From positions 460,313 through 524,312 of the forward strand of contig NZ_VOXE01000003.1 in the NCBI RefSeq assembly GCF_008014695.1: a DNA stretch of 64,000 nucleotides. Reading direction: 5' to 3'. The DNA is from Chryseobacterium sp. GTDB lineage: Bacteria > Bacteroidota > Bacteroidia > Flavobacteriales > Weeksellaceae. The position numbers and the translations under genes were made by a program. This document shows positions 46,151-54,822 of the stretch, piece after piece (position 1 is the stretch's first letter; each line of letters opens with the position of its first letter). The notes below the pieces were generated by a model. That model worked only from the letters and a program-made list of their open reading frames with translations, did no database searches and was not told the origin of the DNA.

Positions 46151-47674
46151 CTAAGGCATTTTGAAACCTCTTGTGGTAATCCTTCCGTATTCATCTACAT
46201 ATTTTACCTGTACATTTCCCTGATATTTATTCAGGATTTTATCAACATCTTTCTGTGAGTTCACCGGCTTGCCGTTAATTTCCATTACAATATAATTATC
46301 AACTACCCCAATTTTATCCATCTCACTTCCGGAGGTGACATTCCGTACAATTACACCGCTTGTGAGGCCATAGTCGGTTTTGATTCTGTCGCTTAACGGT
46401 TCAAATTCAGCGCCGATTTTTTCAGTAACCGATAGGTCGGCTTTTGTTCTGGTGGAAATCCCGCCATTCTGATCCTTCAAGGTTACGTTTGCGGTATTTT
46501 CTTTTCCGTTTCTGAGGTAGGTCACCATTACATGATCGCCCGGTCGTTTGCTGCCAACGGAAAGGGAAAGATCGGCAAAATCGGTTATTTTGATCTGATC
46601 AACCTGAACAATAATATCTCCGACTCTTAAGCCTGCATCTTCAGCACCGCTTTTTTCGGAAACGCCTGTTACATAAATACCATTTCCCGGCTTTATATTG
46701 GTTTTTTTCTCCTTGTTATAGGCCAACACGTATCGATCATCTGAAAGATCCAGGGAGTTCACTCCAAGAAATCCTCTCTGAACCAGACCGAATTTCTTAA
46801 TATCCTCCACAATCTTGCGTGCAAGATTTGAGGGAACTGCAAAACCGTAACCCTGATAATAGCCGTTTGTTGAGGAAATAGCGGAGTTGATTCCAATCAG
46901 GTCACCGTTTACATTTACGAGCGCGCCACCTGAATTTCCGGGATTGATAGCCGCATCAGTCTGAATGAAACTTTCAATTGGATTTGCCGCTTTCCCCTGA
47001 CCGCTGCTTAAAATTCCGATACCTCTTCCTTTTGCAGAAATAATCCCTGCAGTAACAGTCGAACTTAGTCCTAAAGGATTTCCAACCGCCAGAACCCACT
47101 GCCCGATTTCTACATTGTCGGAATTGGCAAAATTGAGATACGGAAGCCCGTTTTCTTCGATTTTGAGAAGAGAGATGTCGGTATTGGGATCTGTACCCAC
47201 CAGATTAGCAATATAGGTTTTTCTGTTGCTCAGCACGACTTCAAGTTTACTCGCGCCTGCTACAACGTGGTTATTGGAAATAATGTATCCATCAGGAGAA
47301 ATAATCACGCCGGAACCCAGCCCAGAAGGCATGTTTTGAGGAGGCTGCTGTCGCTGCTGTCTTTGGCCTTCACCAAAGAAATAGTCGAAAAGATCCTGTT
47401 CGGAAGGTCTGTTGGACGCTCTGTCCGAATAGCTTTTAATCGAAACTACCGCCGGAACGGTCATTTTTGAAGCTTTAACGAAATCATCTCCCACAGCACC
47501 TGCATTGAATCCGGCGAAGGTTACATTTTTACTTTCTTTGGTAAAGTAGGACGAATCAGAACCACCTGCGGCAGAATCAAAATACTTAATAGCACCAACT
47601 GTAGTGGCACCTGAAATAATTCCAACGAAAGCAAAAGGCAATAGTTTTCTTAAAGTCTTTTTCATTGTATTCAT
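46151..47674 (-). CDS. HtrA/DegP-family periplasmic serine protease
   Basis: 507 aa. N-terminal membrane anchor or signal (LLPFAFVGIISGATTVGAI), a Gln-rich linker (QRQQRQQPPQNM), then a trypsin-like domain with His136 (SNNHVVAGA), Asp166 (TDPNTDISLLKI) and Ser248 (NPGNSGGALVN). Two PDZ domains follow: KTNIKPGNGIYVTGVSEKSGAEDAGLRVGDII and GVIVRNVTSGSEMDKIGV-type. Degrades or refolds damaged envelope proteins. An acidic-basic C-tail (VKYVDEYGRITTRGFKMP) ends it. A sigma-E-like control is usual in proteobacteria, but no such site is recognised here. Confidence 0.93.
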   Translation of the reverse strand: MNTMKKTLRKLLPFAFVGIISGATTVGAIKYFDSAAGGSDSSYFTKESKNVTFAGFNAGAVGDDFVKASKMTVPAVVSIKSYSDRASNRPSEQDLFDYFFGEGQRQQRQQPPQNMPSGLGSGVIISPDGYIISNNHVVAGASKLEVVLSNRKTYIANLVGTDPNTDISLLKIEENGLPYLNFANSDNVEIGQWVLAVGNPLGLSSTVTAGIISAKGRGIGILSSGQGKAANPIESFIQTDAAINPGNSGGALVNVNGDLIGINSAISSTNGYYQGYGFAVPSNLARKIVEDIKKFGLVQRGFLGVNSLDLSDDRYVLAYNKEKKTNIKPGNGIYVTGVSEKSGAEDAGLRVGDIIVQVDQIKITDFADLSLSVGSKRPGDHVMVTYLRNGKENTANVTLKDQNGGISTRTKADLSVTEKIGAEFEPLSDRIKTDYGLTSGVIVRNVTSGSEMDKIGVVDNYIVMEINGKPVNSQKDVDKILNKYQGNVQVKYVDEYGRITTRGFKMP

Positions 47675-47842
47675 ACGTATCTTTCTTTTTATTATTTACA
47701 AACAAATTTAATGCTTAATGAGTATTAAAGGAAAGTGGTATGTTCCATTTTTAACGAAAATTTAACAGGATTTAATGATTATTAATAGTTTTACATAGAT
47801 TTTGAGGATATTGATTCTGCATTCGAAATACTGAAAATTTGT

Positions 47843-47850
47843 TACCTTTG
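47843..47850 (+). promoter_or_regulatory. -7 box (TACCTTTG) upstream of trhO
   Basis: Exact TAnnTTTG match 32 bp before the ATG. The upstream TTG is too far (29 bp) for the normal spacing. Confidence 0.45.
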
Positions 47851-47881
47851 CACACTATTTCTCACTTAAACCGTTTATAGC

Positions 47882-49234
47882 ATGCAACTGTATAACACCT
47901 TAAGCGCAGAAGAAAGAGCCCGACTTATTGATGAAGCCGGTAAGCAACGCCTTACTCTGTCTTTCTATGCGTACACCAATCTGCCAGATCCCAAAAAATT
48001 TCGCGACGAATTATTTATAGCCTGGAACGGCCTTGATGCGCTTGGCCGTATTTATGTGGCCCATGAAGGAATTAATGCTCAGATGAGTATTCCTGCGGAT
48101 CATTTTGAAGCTTTTCGTGATACGCTGGAAGTGTATGACTTTATGAGGGGAATCCGTTTGAATGTCGCGGTTGAGCAGGATGACCATTCTTTTTTAAAAC
48201 TGACCATAAAAGTTAGAAATAAAATTGTTGCTGACGGGTTGAATGATGATTCTTTTGATGTCACCAACAAAGGAATTCACCTGAAAGCGCAGGAATTTAA
48301 TAATTTACTGGCCGATCCCAACACGATTGTAGTCGATTTTAGAAATCACTATGAAAGTGAAGTCGGTCATTTTGAAGGTGCCATCACTCCTGATGTAGAA
48401 ACTTTCAGAGAAAGCCTGCCCATCATCAATGAACAGTTACAGGATTTTAAAGAAGATAAAAACCTCTTAATGTACTGTACAGGTGGAATCCGCTGTGAAA
48501 AAGCAAGTGCGTACTTCAAACATCAGGGTTTTAAAAATGTTTTCCAGCTGGAAGGCGGAATCATCGAATATGCCCGCCAAATCAAGGAAGAAAATATTGA
48601 AAGCAAATTCATCGGTAAAAACTTTGTTTTTGATCACCGCTTAGGAGAAAGAATTACAGACGATATTGTTTCACAATGCCACCAGTGTGGAAAACCGTGC
48701 GACAACCACACGAACTGTTTTAATGATGCCTGTCATCTGTTGTTTATTCAGTGCGACGAGTGTAAGGAAACAATGGAAAACTGCTGTTCAGTAGAGTGTC
48801 AGGAAACCATCCATCTGCCTCTGGTTGAACAGTTGAAACTGAGAAAGGGCTTACAGGTCGGAAATAAAATTTTCAAAAAAGGAAAATCCGAGGCTTTGAA
48901 ATTTAAAATGTCAGGTGATTTACCCAATAAGCCACTGGCTAAAGCCCATACAAATAATATCCGTCAAAAAATAGCGGTCAAAAAAACGTTGATTGGGAAT
49001 GCAGAACATTATTATACAAAATCCAAAATCGCACAGTTTTTAGTTGAAAACGGAACGCTTTCGGTAGGCGATAAAGTATTGATTTCCGGACCCACAACCG
49101 GAGAACAGGAATTTACCATTACTGAAATTTTTGCCAACGGCGGGTCTTGCGAAACGGCCAGAGAAGGAGATCAAATCACGTTTGAAATACCTTTCAGGAT
49201 CCGTTTATCAGACAAACTGTACAAAATTTTGTAG
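47882..49234 (+). CDS. trhO: tRNA uridine-34 hydroxylase TrhO with U32-type C-terminal domain
   Basis: 450 aa, longer than E. coli TrhO (about 350). Residues 1-110 form the N-terminal YceA-like domain; a rhodanese domain follows (about 135-235) with active-site MYCTGGIRCEKASA (Cys199, Cys205). Next comes a Cys-rich segment (C266-x2-C269-x3-C273, C291-x2-C294 and others to C306) likely to bind zinc. Residues about 365-450 (KKTLIGNAEHYYTKSKIAQF, GTLSVGDKVLISGPTTGEQE, GDQITFEIPFRIRLSDKLYKI) resemble the small beta-barrel at the end of bacteroidete U32 peptidase-family proteins. The reaction is O2-dependent hydroxylation of U34 in tRNA. The next gene starts 8 bp later. Confidence 0.88.
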   Translation: MQLYNTLSAEERARLIDEAGKQRLTLSFYAYTNLPDPKKFRDELFIAWNGLDALGRIYVAHEGINAQMSIPADHFEAFRDTLEVYDFMRGIRLNVAVEQDDHSFLKLTIKVRNKIVADGLNDDSFDVTNKGIHLKAQEFNNLLADPNTIVVDFRNHYESEVGHFEGAITPDVETFRESLPIINEQLQDFKEDKNLLMYCTGGIRCEKASAYFKHQGFKNVFQLEGGIIEYARQIKEENIESKFIGKNFVFDHRLGERITDDIVSQCHQCGKPCDNHTNCFNDACHLLFIQCDECKETMENCCSVECQETIHLPLVEQLKLRKGLQVGNKIFKKGKSEALKFKMSGDLPNKPLAKAHTNNIRQKIAVKKTLIGNAEHYYTKSKIAQFLVENGTLSVGDKVLISGPTTGEQEFTITEIFANGGSCETAREGDQITFEIPFRIRLSDKLYKIL

Positions 49235-49242
49235 TAGGACTG

Positions 49243-49827
49243 ATGAATAAATCTGAAATCAGAAAATTATATCTTCAGAAACGCCAAACCTTTTCGGCGG
49301 ATGAGGTTTTTGCATTGTCGGAACAGATATCGAAGAATTTTATTCAGTATTTTAAACCTTCTTCAGGTCAGAAGGTACATTGTTTTTTGTCCATTCCTGA
49401 AAAAGGAGAAGTAGAGACCAATTTTTTACTTGATTATTTCTTTGAAAATAAAATTCAGGTTTTTGTCCCTAAGATTGTCAACAGTGAAATGATTTCGGTT
49501 GAAATAACGCGGAAAACGACGTTCAAGAAAAATCCGTGGGGAATTCCTGAGCCTGAAAGCAATGTAGCTGCCGGAATTTCAGATTTTGATTATGTGATCA
49601 CACCTTTACTTTATTGCGATGCTGAAGGTCACCGGGTTGGTTATGGCAAAGGTTTTTATGACGATTTCTTTACTTCTTTGAATAATAAGTGCCTTAAAAC
49701 AGGATTAAACTTTTTCGAACCGTTGGAAAAAATTGATGATCTCCGGGAAAAGGATATTGCGTTAGATTATCTCATAACGCCAACTGAAGTACTGTCTTTC
49801 GGTTTCACATCGAAGTCCACAAAATAG
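49243..49827 (+). CDS. 5-formyltetrahydrofolate cyclo-ligase
   Basis: 194 aa. ATP-dependent conversion of 5-formyl-THF to 5,10-methenyl-THF, returning stored folate to the pool. N-terminal NKSEIRKLYLQKRQTFS, then KVHCFLSIPEKGEVET, WGIPEPES, and the conserved VGYGKGFYDDFF phosphate-binding loop near the C-terminus. It follows trhO by 8 bp and is co-transcribed. Its 3' end overlaps the convergent lipoprotein gene by 61 bp, an unusually long coding overlap. Confidence 0.94.
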   Translation: MNKSEIRKLYLQKRQTFSADEVFALSEQISKNFIQYFKPSSGQKVHCFLSIPEKGEVETNFLLDYFFENKIQVFVPKIVNSEMISVEITRKTTFKKNPWGIPEPESNVAAGISDFDYVITPLLYCDAEGHRVGYGKGFYDDFFTSLNNKCLKTGLNFFEPLEKIDDLREKDIALDYLITPTEVLSFGFTSKSTK

Positions 49828-50348
49828 AATTTAAACTCTTTCTTGAACTTTACCGGAGACAGTTGAAGAACATATTGCGCGTTTTTCTGGAAATTTCCGA
49901 TGGACCTGTTTTTTTTATCGAAATATTCTACATTAAATTTCGCAAAATCAAGAGTGTCCGTACCCTCAATTTTTTTCAGAACTTCCAGATCTCCCACTTT
50001 TGCCGATTTCACCTGCAGCGTATCAATTTCCCGAAAGATTCTGTTGAGTTTTGCAGAATCATTTTTGGCAAAATAATTCTCGATCTGTCCGTAAATCACA
50101 GAGTCAATCTCCGTGTCACGGTTTCCGTTCGTATAGAGAATTGAGAGATCAAGAAGTTCCTGTACTTTTTGCTTCGTGATGAAGGCAATTGCCTGAACGC
50201 TGTCCATTTTGGTAGCGGGATATGATTTTTTGTTGCTGCTGCTCCTGATTTTTTCCAGATCACTGATTTCTTCCTTTTTCTTTTCGCAGGAAAAGGTGAA
50301 AAGCAGAATGGCCAGAAGAAGAGCGAAAAAGCTATTTCTTTTCTTCAT
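49767..50348 (-). CDS. Lipoprotein of unknown function, partner of the TM protein gene
   Basis: 193 aa. Type II signal peptide (LLFTFSCEKKKEE, Cys about residue 21). The mature part is helical and charged (LEKIRSSSNKKSYPATKMDSVQ, IENYFAKNDSAKLNRIFREID), followed by a small beta region (YVLQLSPVKFKKEFKFYFVDFDVK). No family named. Its start is inside the 3' end of the upstream membrane gene (17-bp overlap), so the two are translationally coupled and probably act together at the envelope. Confidence 0.75.
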   Translation of the reverse strand: MKKRNSFFALLLAILLFTFSCEKKKEEISDLEKIRSSSNKKSYPATKMDSVQAIAFITKQKVQELLDLSILYTNGNRDTEIDSVIYGQIENYFAKNDSAKLNRIFREIDTLQVKSAKVGDLEVLKKIEGTDTLDFAKFNVEYFDKKNRSIGNFQKNAQYVLQLSPVKFKKEFKFYFVDFDVKPKDSTSVGVMR

Positions 50349-51495
50349 TATTTCCGATTTTAAATTTAATCATAACGATTTTTCCGTTATCATTGGTTTG
50401 GGTGTCAATCACTTCCAGGTTTTCCAGTGAAGTGGAAGGTAAGGTGACAAGGTTAATGTACCGCTGTTTATCTAAAGTTTCTACGCCATAGGTTTCATTA
50501 TCATACACCTGATAAATCAGAGCGTTATCACTGATGAGATAATTCAGGCTCAGCCTTTTTTTCTTCAGGTCGGTAATGGATTTGGAGTAAAAGAACAGCA
50601 TAATTGCATAATCATTCGGTCTTAACTCAATGTTTTCAACAGATGGAGCGGTTTCCAGATTGCGGTTGATGGTATCTGTTTTATAATAGGGCGAAGAAAC
50701 CACCATTTTCAAAGTTTTGCTGCGTGTAGTATAGACAAAAGGCTGGTTGGGAAGGACGCGTGTAAAGATGGGGCTTTCGTTTTCTTTAAGGATTTTTACA
50801 TCCAGCTCATCGTTTATTTTTGAGTTGCGGTCGGCATCAATAAAGGTGTAAGTAAACTCTTTGCTGAAAATTTCCTCTTTAAAGATAAGAAGCGCTACGA
50901 GTACTGCCAAAACTAAAGAAATTCCCAGCCAAATGTATTTCTTGATTAAAGTGAAGGTCGATCTCTGATCGGAAGTATCATACGTTTCGAGAAGAACCGG
51001 TTTAGGTTTAGTATGTTGATTTTCAGTATCGGTTTTTTGTAAATCTGCGTTTCCGGTATTAGATGGCGGAACTGATGACGTGGAACCCTGGAGGTCACCG
51101 GTGATCTTTTGTTCAGTGATTGCCGTTTCAGATTCAATAATCTCAATTGCTGAAAGTTCTTCTGTGATCTTTTCTGTTTCCTGATCAAGCAGAACTTCAT
51201 CGGCAAAAAGATGATTCTTTTTAAAGTCATACCAAGAGACATAACCCGCATACACAGCGAGCAGATTAAGCATGTCGATTCTCGGCAGCCGGGTAACGGG
51301 AGATTTAAAGTAAGTGTAAAAAGATTTTTCTGAAATATTGCCTTTGGCTTTTTTTCTTAAATCTTCCTGAAAATAAATGATATCAATGCCCTTCCACTTT
51401 GAGATTTCATCAAAGGAAGGGGTGTGATTCTCCAGATACTGAGCCTGAACCTCATTTTTTAGCTGGTCGAAATGTAGAAGTTCTAAATCTGTCAA
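50332..51495 (-). CDS. Single-pass membrane protein with N-terminal helical domain, regulator-like
   Basis: 387 aa, starting at TTG 51495. Residues 1-95 are helical, with a segment of a kind seen in several bacteroidete proteins (SFYTYFKSPVTRLPRIDMLNLLAVYAGYVSWYDFKK), which may be a DNA- or protein-binding domain. A low-complexity linker (about 110-180) is followed by one membrane helix (YIWLGISLVLAVLVALLIF, about 190-210) and a periplasmic beta domain (residues about 215-387). The layout, cytoplasmic helical part, one helix, outer sensor, resembles membrane-bound regulators, but no catalytic motif was found. Coupled with the 193-aa lipoprotein. Confidence 0.7.
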   Translation of the reverse strand: MTDLELLHFDQLKNEVQAQYLENHTPSFDEISKWKGIDIIYFQEDLRKKAKGNISEKSFYTYFKSPVTRLPRIDMLNLLAVYAGYVSWYDFKKNHLFADEVLLDQETEKITEELSAIEIIESETAITEQKITGDLQGSTSSVPPSNTGNADLQKTDTENQHTKPKPVLLETYDTSDQRSTFTLIKKYIWLGISLVLAVLVALLIFKEEIFSKEFTYTFIDADRNSKINDELDVKILKENESPIFTRVLPNQPFVYTTRSKTLKMVVSSPYYKTDTINRNLETAPSVENIELRPNDYAIMLFFYSKSITDLKKKRLSLNYLISDNALIYQVYDNETYGVETLDKQRYINLVTLPSTSLENLEVIDTQTNDNGKIVMIKFKIGNNEEKK

Positions 51496-51599
51496 AATTT
51501 AAAAGTGTTTAATATGCTGATTATCAGTATTCAAAAATTGTAAAATGGTTTTACAAAGATATTACAATTAATTTTCTAAAACAAATTTTTTCTCCGGTC

Positions 51600-51607
51600 T
51601 ATCTTTG
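51600..51607 (+). promoter_or_regulatory. -7 box (TATCTTTG) of the alanine-rich protein gene
   Basis: Exact TAnnTTTG match, 59 bp before the ATG; the TTG element is weak. A rather long leader follows. Confidence 0.48.
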
Positions 51608-51666
51608 TCCTGTTCAAATGAGAATGCGGACACAATTATTAAAACAAACAATTAAATTTAATTATT

Positions 51667-52002
51667 ATGAAAAAGTCATTATTCGTAGCTGGTATCGCTG
51701 CTTTAGCTCTTGTAGCTTGTAAAAAAACTGAAACTGTTGAAACTGCTAACGCTGCTGATTCTGCTGCTATGGCTGCTACTGATTCTGCTGCTGTTGTAGC
51801 TGATTCTGCTGCTTCTGTTGTTGATTCTGCTGCTTCAGTAACTGTTGATGCTGCTAAAGATGCTGCTTCTGCAACTACTGCTGCTGGTGCTGATGCTGCT
51901 AAAGATGCTGCTAAAGGTGCTGCTGATGCTGCTAAAGGTGCTGCTGATGCTGCTAAAGACGCAACTAAAGATGCTAAACAAGCTGTAAAAGACGCTAACT
52001 AA
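51667..52002 (+). CDS. Alanine-rich lipoprotein with LEA-like repeats
   Basis: 111 aa. Type II signal peptide (GIAALALVACKKTETVET, Cys about residue 18). Almost half of the mature protein is Ala, arranged first as AADSAAVVADSAAS units, then as near 11-residue units AAKDAAKGAAD with regular Lys and Asp, as in late-embryogenesis-abundant and apolipoprotein-like amphipathic helices. Codon use is striking: nearly every Ala is GCT and Asp is mostly GAT, a sign of strong expression or recent repeat expansion. Probably a desiccation or membrane-stabilising lipoprotein, but this is inferred from composition. Ends at a strong terminator. Confidence 0.78.
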   Translation: MKKSLFVAGIAALALVACKKTETVETANAADSAAMAATDSAAVVADSAASVVDSAASVTVDAAKDAASATTAAGADAAKDAAKGAADAAKGAADAAKDATKDAKQAVKDAN

Positions 52003-52024
52003 TTAGCAACTTTTATTACAAATT

Positions 52025-52054
52025 AACCGTTTCTCCCTGAGAAGCGGTTTTTTT
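52025..52054 (+). terminator. Rho-independent terminator
   Basis: 11-bp stem AACCGTTTCTC / GAGAAGCGGTT (one G-T pair) with a CCT loop, then T. Ends the alanine-rich gene; the convergent methyltransferase gene ends at its edge. Confidence 0.85.
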
Positions 52055-52820
52055 ATTTCCTTTTCTGTTTCAAAGCCTCATAACAGGTGATCGCAACAGC
52101 ATTGCTCAAATTTAAAGAATCAATGGTTCCGGTCATCGGAATTAAGGTGTTTTTTCCTTTTCCTTTCCAGAAATCACTGAGGCCGGAATGTTCGGTACCG
52201 AAAAGCAGCGCACTTTTCAAGGTTAAATTTCTTTTATAAAGATCTTCTGCGCTTTCATCCATCATCGTGGTGAAAATATTAAAACCGCTTTCATTTAAAA
52301 ACTCAAGAACTTCTTCGTTTTTGGATTGATAAATATTCATTCCAAACAGGCAGCCAACGCTGGAACGGATGACATTCGGATTAAAGAAATCCACTTTTTC
52401 ATCAGTTACAATTAAGGCATCAACGCCAAAAGCTTCGCAGCTTCTGAGTATTGCACCCAGATTTCCTGGTTTTTCTACCCCTTCCAAAACAATGACGGTA
52501 GCATTTTCCGTTGGTCTGAACTCCGATAAAACATTCTGTTTCGACGTGTACACGCCTATAATTCCTTCAGAACTTCCCCGATATGCGACTTTGTTATAGA
52601 TTTTTTCCGATACTGGATTGATTTTTCCGTTTGGTAAATTTCCTTCAAAAATGCTTTCGCAGATAAAGAATTCCAGGCCTTCGAATCCGAAATTCAAAGC
52701 CCGTTCATTTTCCTGTTTTCCCTCCACAGTGAAAGTCCCGGATTTTTTCCGAAACCGGTTGTCCGACATGAGGCGGGTAAGGTTTTTAATTTTTTCGTTC
52801 TGTAAACTTTCGATCAACAT
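52053..52820 (-). CDS. TrmH/SpoU-family RNA 2'-O-methyltransferase
   Basis: 255 aa. An N-terminal substrate-binding part (FTVEGKQENERALNFGFEGLEFF) comes first. The knotted SPOUT methyltransferase domain follows, with the three motifs VIVLEGVEKPGNLGAILRSCEAFG, SVGCLFGMNIYQ and LLFGTEHSGLSDFWKGKGKNTLIPM...SLNLSNAVAIT. Transfers methyl from S-adenosylmethionine to a ribose 2'-OH in rRNA or tRNA. Target not deducible here, and it is not assigned to TrmH or RlmB. Convergent with the alanine-rich gene, and upstream of it are a membrane gene and rmuC on the same strand. Confidence 0.92.
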   Translation of the reverse strand: MLIESLQNEKIKNLTRLMSDNRFRKKSGTFTVEGKQENERALNFGFEGLEFFICESIFEGNLPNGKINPVSEKIYNKVAYRGSSEGIIGVYTSKQNVLSEFRPTENATVIVLEGVEKPGNLGAILRSCEAFGVDALIVTDEKVDFFNPNVIRSSVGCLFGMNIYQSKNEEVLEFLNESGFNIFTTMMDESAEDLYKRNLTLKSALLFGTEHSGLSDFWKGKGKNTLIPMTGTIDSLNLSNAVAITCYEALKQKRK

Positions 52821-52838
52821 TCTGCAAAAGTCGGATTT

Positions 52839-53264
52839 TTAGTTCAGATTCTTCTTAAAAGTCAGGTATAAACTTCCGATCAGAATGATGAATCCGCTTG
52901 AAAGCCACATGTAATATCCTAATCCGTAACCGGTAATTTTCTCTTCAAAATTATTCTCGCTGACAATAGTCGTGTCAAAGAAGAGGAAACTCAGCATGAA
53001 AGAAACAGCAATAAAGCTCAAAACTGCGGAGGTTTTGGTCCTTCTTTTCAAGATAAAAAGATAGGAGATCCACAGAAATACATTTCCGACCCAGGAAATA
53101 CCCGGTCCGCCGAGGTAGGCCCAGCCCAGCAGCAATGCCGAGAAGGCAGAAAATTCGCTTGGTGTTTTATCCACATAAAACGCATCAAAAAGAATAGAAA
53201 AAAAGAAAATAAAAAGACTCACTAGAAAAAAGGTAAGGGGCAGCGAACTTTTTTTCGTTTCCAT
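52839..53264 (-). CDS. Small membrane protein of unknown function
   Basis: 141 aa with four predicted helices (FFLVSLFIFFFSILFDAFYV; ALLLGWAYLGGPGISWVGNVFLWISYLFIL; VLSFIAVSFMLSFLFFD; YMWLSSGFIILIGSLYLTF). No domain recognised. It lies between rmuC (3 bp after its stop) and the methyltransferase gene (18 bp), so the three are one operon. Confidence 0.78.
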   Translation of the reverse strand: METKKSSLPLTFFLVSLFIFFFSILFDAFYVDKTPSEFSAFSALLLGWAYLGGPGISWVGNVFLWISYLFILKRRTKTSAVLSFIAVSFMLSFLFFDTTIVSENNFEEKITGYGLGYYMWLSSGFIILIGSLYLTFKKNLN

Positions 53265-53267
53265 GAT

Positions 53268-54773
53268 TTAATTTTTAAAATCAATCTCAGGCGATGATCC
53301 GTCGACTAAACTCGGTGGGAGCTCCTTTTTGTTTTTAATTCCGAGGGTTTTCAGTTTCTGCGTCTGTGTAATTAAATTGTCGTTACCCGTAGAAAGCTGT
53401 TTGAAGGCATCATTATACACATTTTTTGCCTGATCGATGTTTTTCCCAACTTTTTCAAGGTTATCGACAAAATTAACGAACTTATCATATAGTTTTGCCC
53501 CACGTTCGGCGATTTCCATGGCGTTTTTATTCTGATAGTCTCGTTTCCACAGATCTGCAACCAGTTTCAGGGAAGTGATCAGATTGCTCGGATTCAGAAG
53601 CAAAATTCTTTTTTCGTAAGCGAAATTCCACAGATCAGGATCTGCCTGCATTGCTGCGATATAAGCCGGTTCGCTTGGGATAAACATCATGACAAAATCC
53701 AGAGACTTGTCGTAATCGTCGTAAGCCTTTTCGCTCAGCTGTTTGATGTGATTTTTGATGGAAGCCAAATGCATATTCAGTTTCGACTTGTACATTTCAG
53801 GATCATTCTCATCCACGAGTTCCGTGAACGCGGTCAGTGAAACTTTGGAATCGATGATCACATTCCGCGCATCAGGATATTTTACCACTGCGTCGGGACG
53901 CATTTTCTTTCCAGAGAATTCGGAAAAAAGCGCCTTGTTATCCTCGTCCCGAAGTTCGTGTTCCATAAAATACTCCCGTCCTTTTACAAGACCGGATTTT
54001 TCAAGAATGCTTTCAAGGATCATTTCGCCCCAGTTTCCCTGGGTTTTGCTTTCGCCTTTCAGCGCGCGGGTCAGTTTTTTAGCATCTTCGGAAATCTGCT
54101 GGTTCAGCTGCGCGAGTTCCCTGACTTTTTCGCCGAGAGAGAAACGTTCCTTCGATTCTTTATCATAGGTTTCGCTTACTTTATTCCTGAGGTCGGTAAT
54201 TTTTTCCTGAAACGGATCCAGAATGATTTTGAGATTGTTCTGGTTCAGCGTGGCAAACTTCTCTGATTTTTCATCAAAAATTTTTGTAGCAAGCAACTGG
54301 AATTCATTTTTCGCAATTTCCTGCATTTTCGAAATCTCTTCCTTCTGATTGTCCAGAAGTTCCTGCAGTTTCTCATTCTGCGAAGAGAGATGGGATTTTG
54401 CGGCAATTAAACTGTTTTTATCTTCCTGAAGAATCTTTATATCTGAAGAGAGATTGTTGTTGATTTCCTGCTGCTCGGCGATTTTCTGCGTTTGCGCACT
54501 GTTCTCAGCGGCAGTCTTGGAGAGTTCGTTCCTGAGTTGGCCTATGTTTTCAGCCTGCAGAAAATTGGTTTGTTTTTCAGTCTGATGTACTTGTTCCAGT
54601 TCCGATATTTTCTGATTTGAATTCTGTAGTTCGGCAGTGGTACGGATGAAATTGCTGTTGAGTTCATCGAAATCTTTTCGCGGAACGTTTGCAGATTTTA
54701 AGATAAAGTACAGGACCGCAGCACCAAGAATGGCACCGAAAATAAGTCCTGTGGGCAGTGTGGTGATTTCCAT
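53268..54773 (-). CDS. rmuC: DNA recombination protein RmuC
   Basis: 501 aa from ATG 54773 (a TTG two codons earlier is also possible). One N-terminal membrane helix (LIFGAILGAAVLYFIL), a long coiled coil rich in Gln, Asn, Glu and Lys (about residues 30-190), and the conserved RmuC nuclease-like domain (TQGNWGEMILESILEKSGLVKGREYF, RPDAVVKYPDARNVIIDSKVSLTAF, SLDFVMMFIPSEPAYIAAMQADPDLWNFAYEKRILLLNPSNLI). RmuC limits inversion-type recombination. First gene of a three-gene operon. Confidence 0.92.
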   Translation of the reverse strand: MEITTLPTGLIFGAILGAAVLYFILKSANVPRKDFDELNSNFIRTTAELQNSNQKISELEQVHQTEKQTNFLQAENIGQLRNELSKTAAENSAQTQKIAEQQEINNNLSSDIKILQEDKNSLIAAKSHLSSQNEKLQELLDNQKEEISKMQEIAKNEFQLLATKIFDEKSEKFATLNQNNLKIILDPFQEKITDLRNKVSETYDKESKERFSLGEKVRELAQLNQQISEDAKKLTRALKGESKTQGNWGEMILESILEKSGLVKGREYFMEHELRDEDNKALFSEFSGKKMRPDAVVKYPDARNVIIDSKVSLTAFTELVDENDPEMYKSKLNMHLASIKNHIKQLSEKAYDDYDKSLDFVMMFIPSEPAYIAAMQADPDLWNFAYEKRILLLNPSNLITSLKLVADLWKRDYQNKNAMEIAERGAKLYDKFVNFVDNLEKVGKNIDQAKNVYNDAFKQLSTGNDNLITQTQKLKTLGIKNKKELPPSLVDGSSPEIDFKN

Positions 54774-54822
54774 TTTCAAAAATAAGAAGAAAAAAAATGA
54801 TTTTTCCCGTTTGTGGAAAAGT

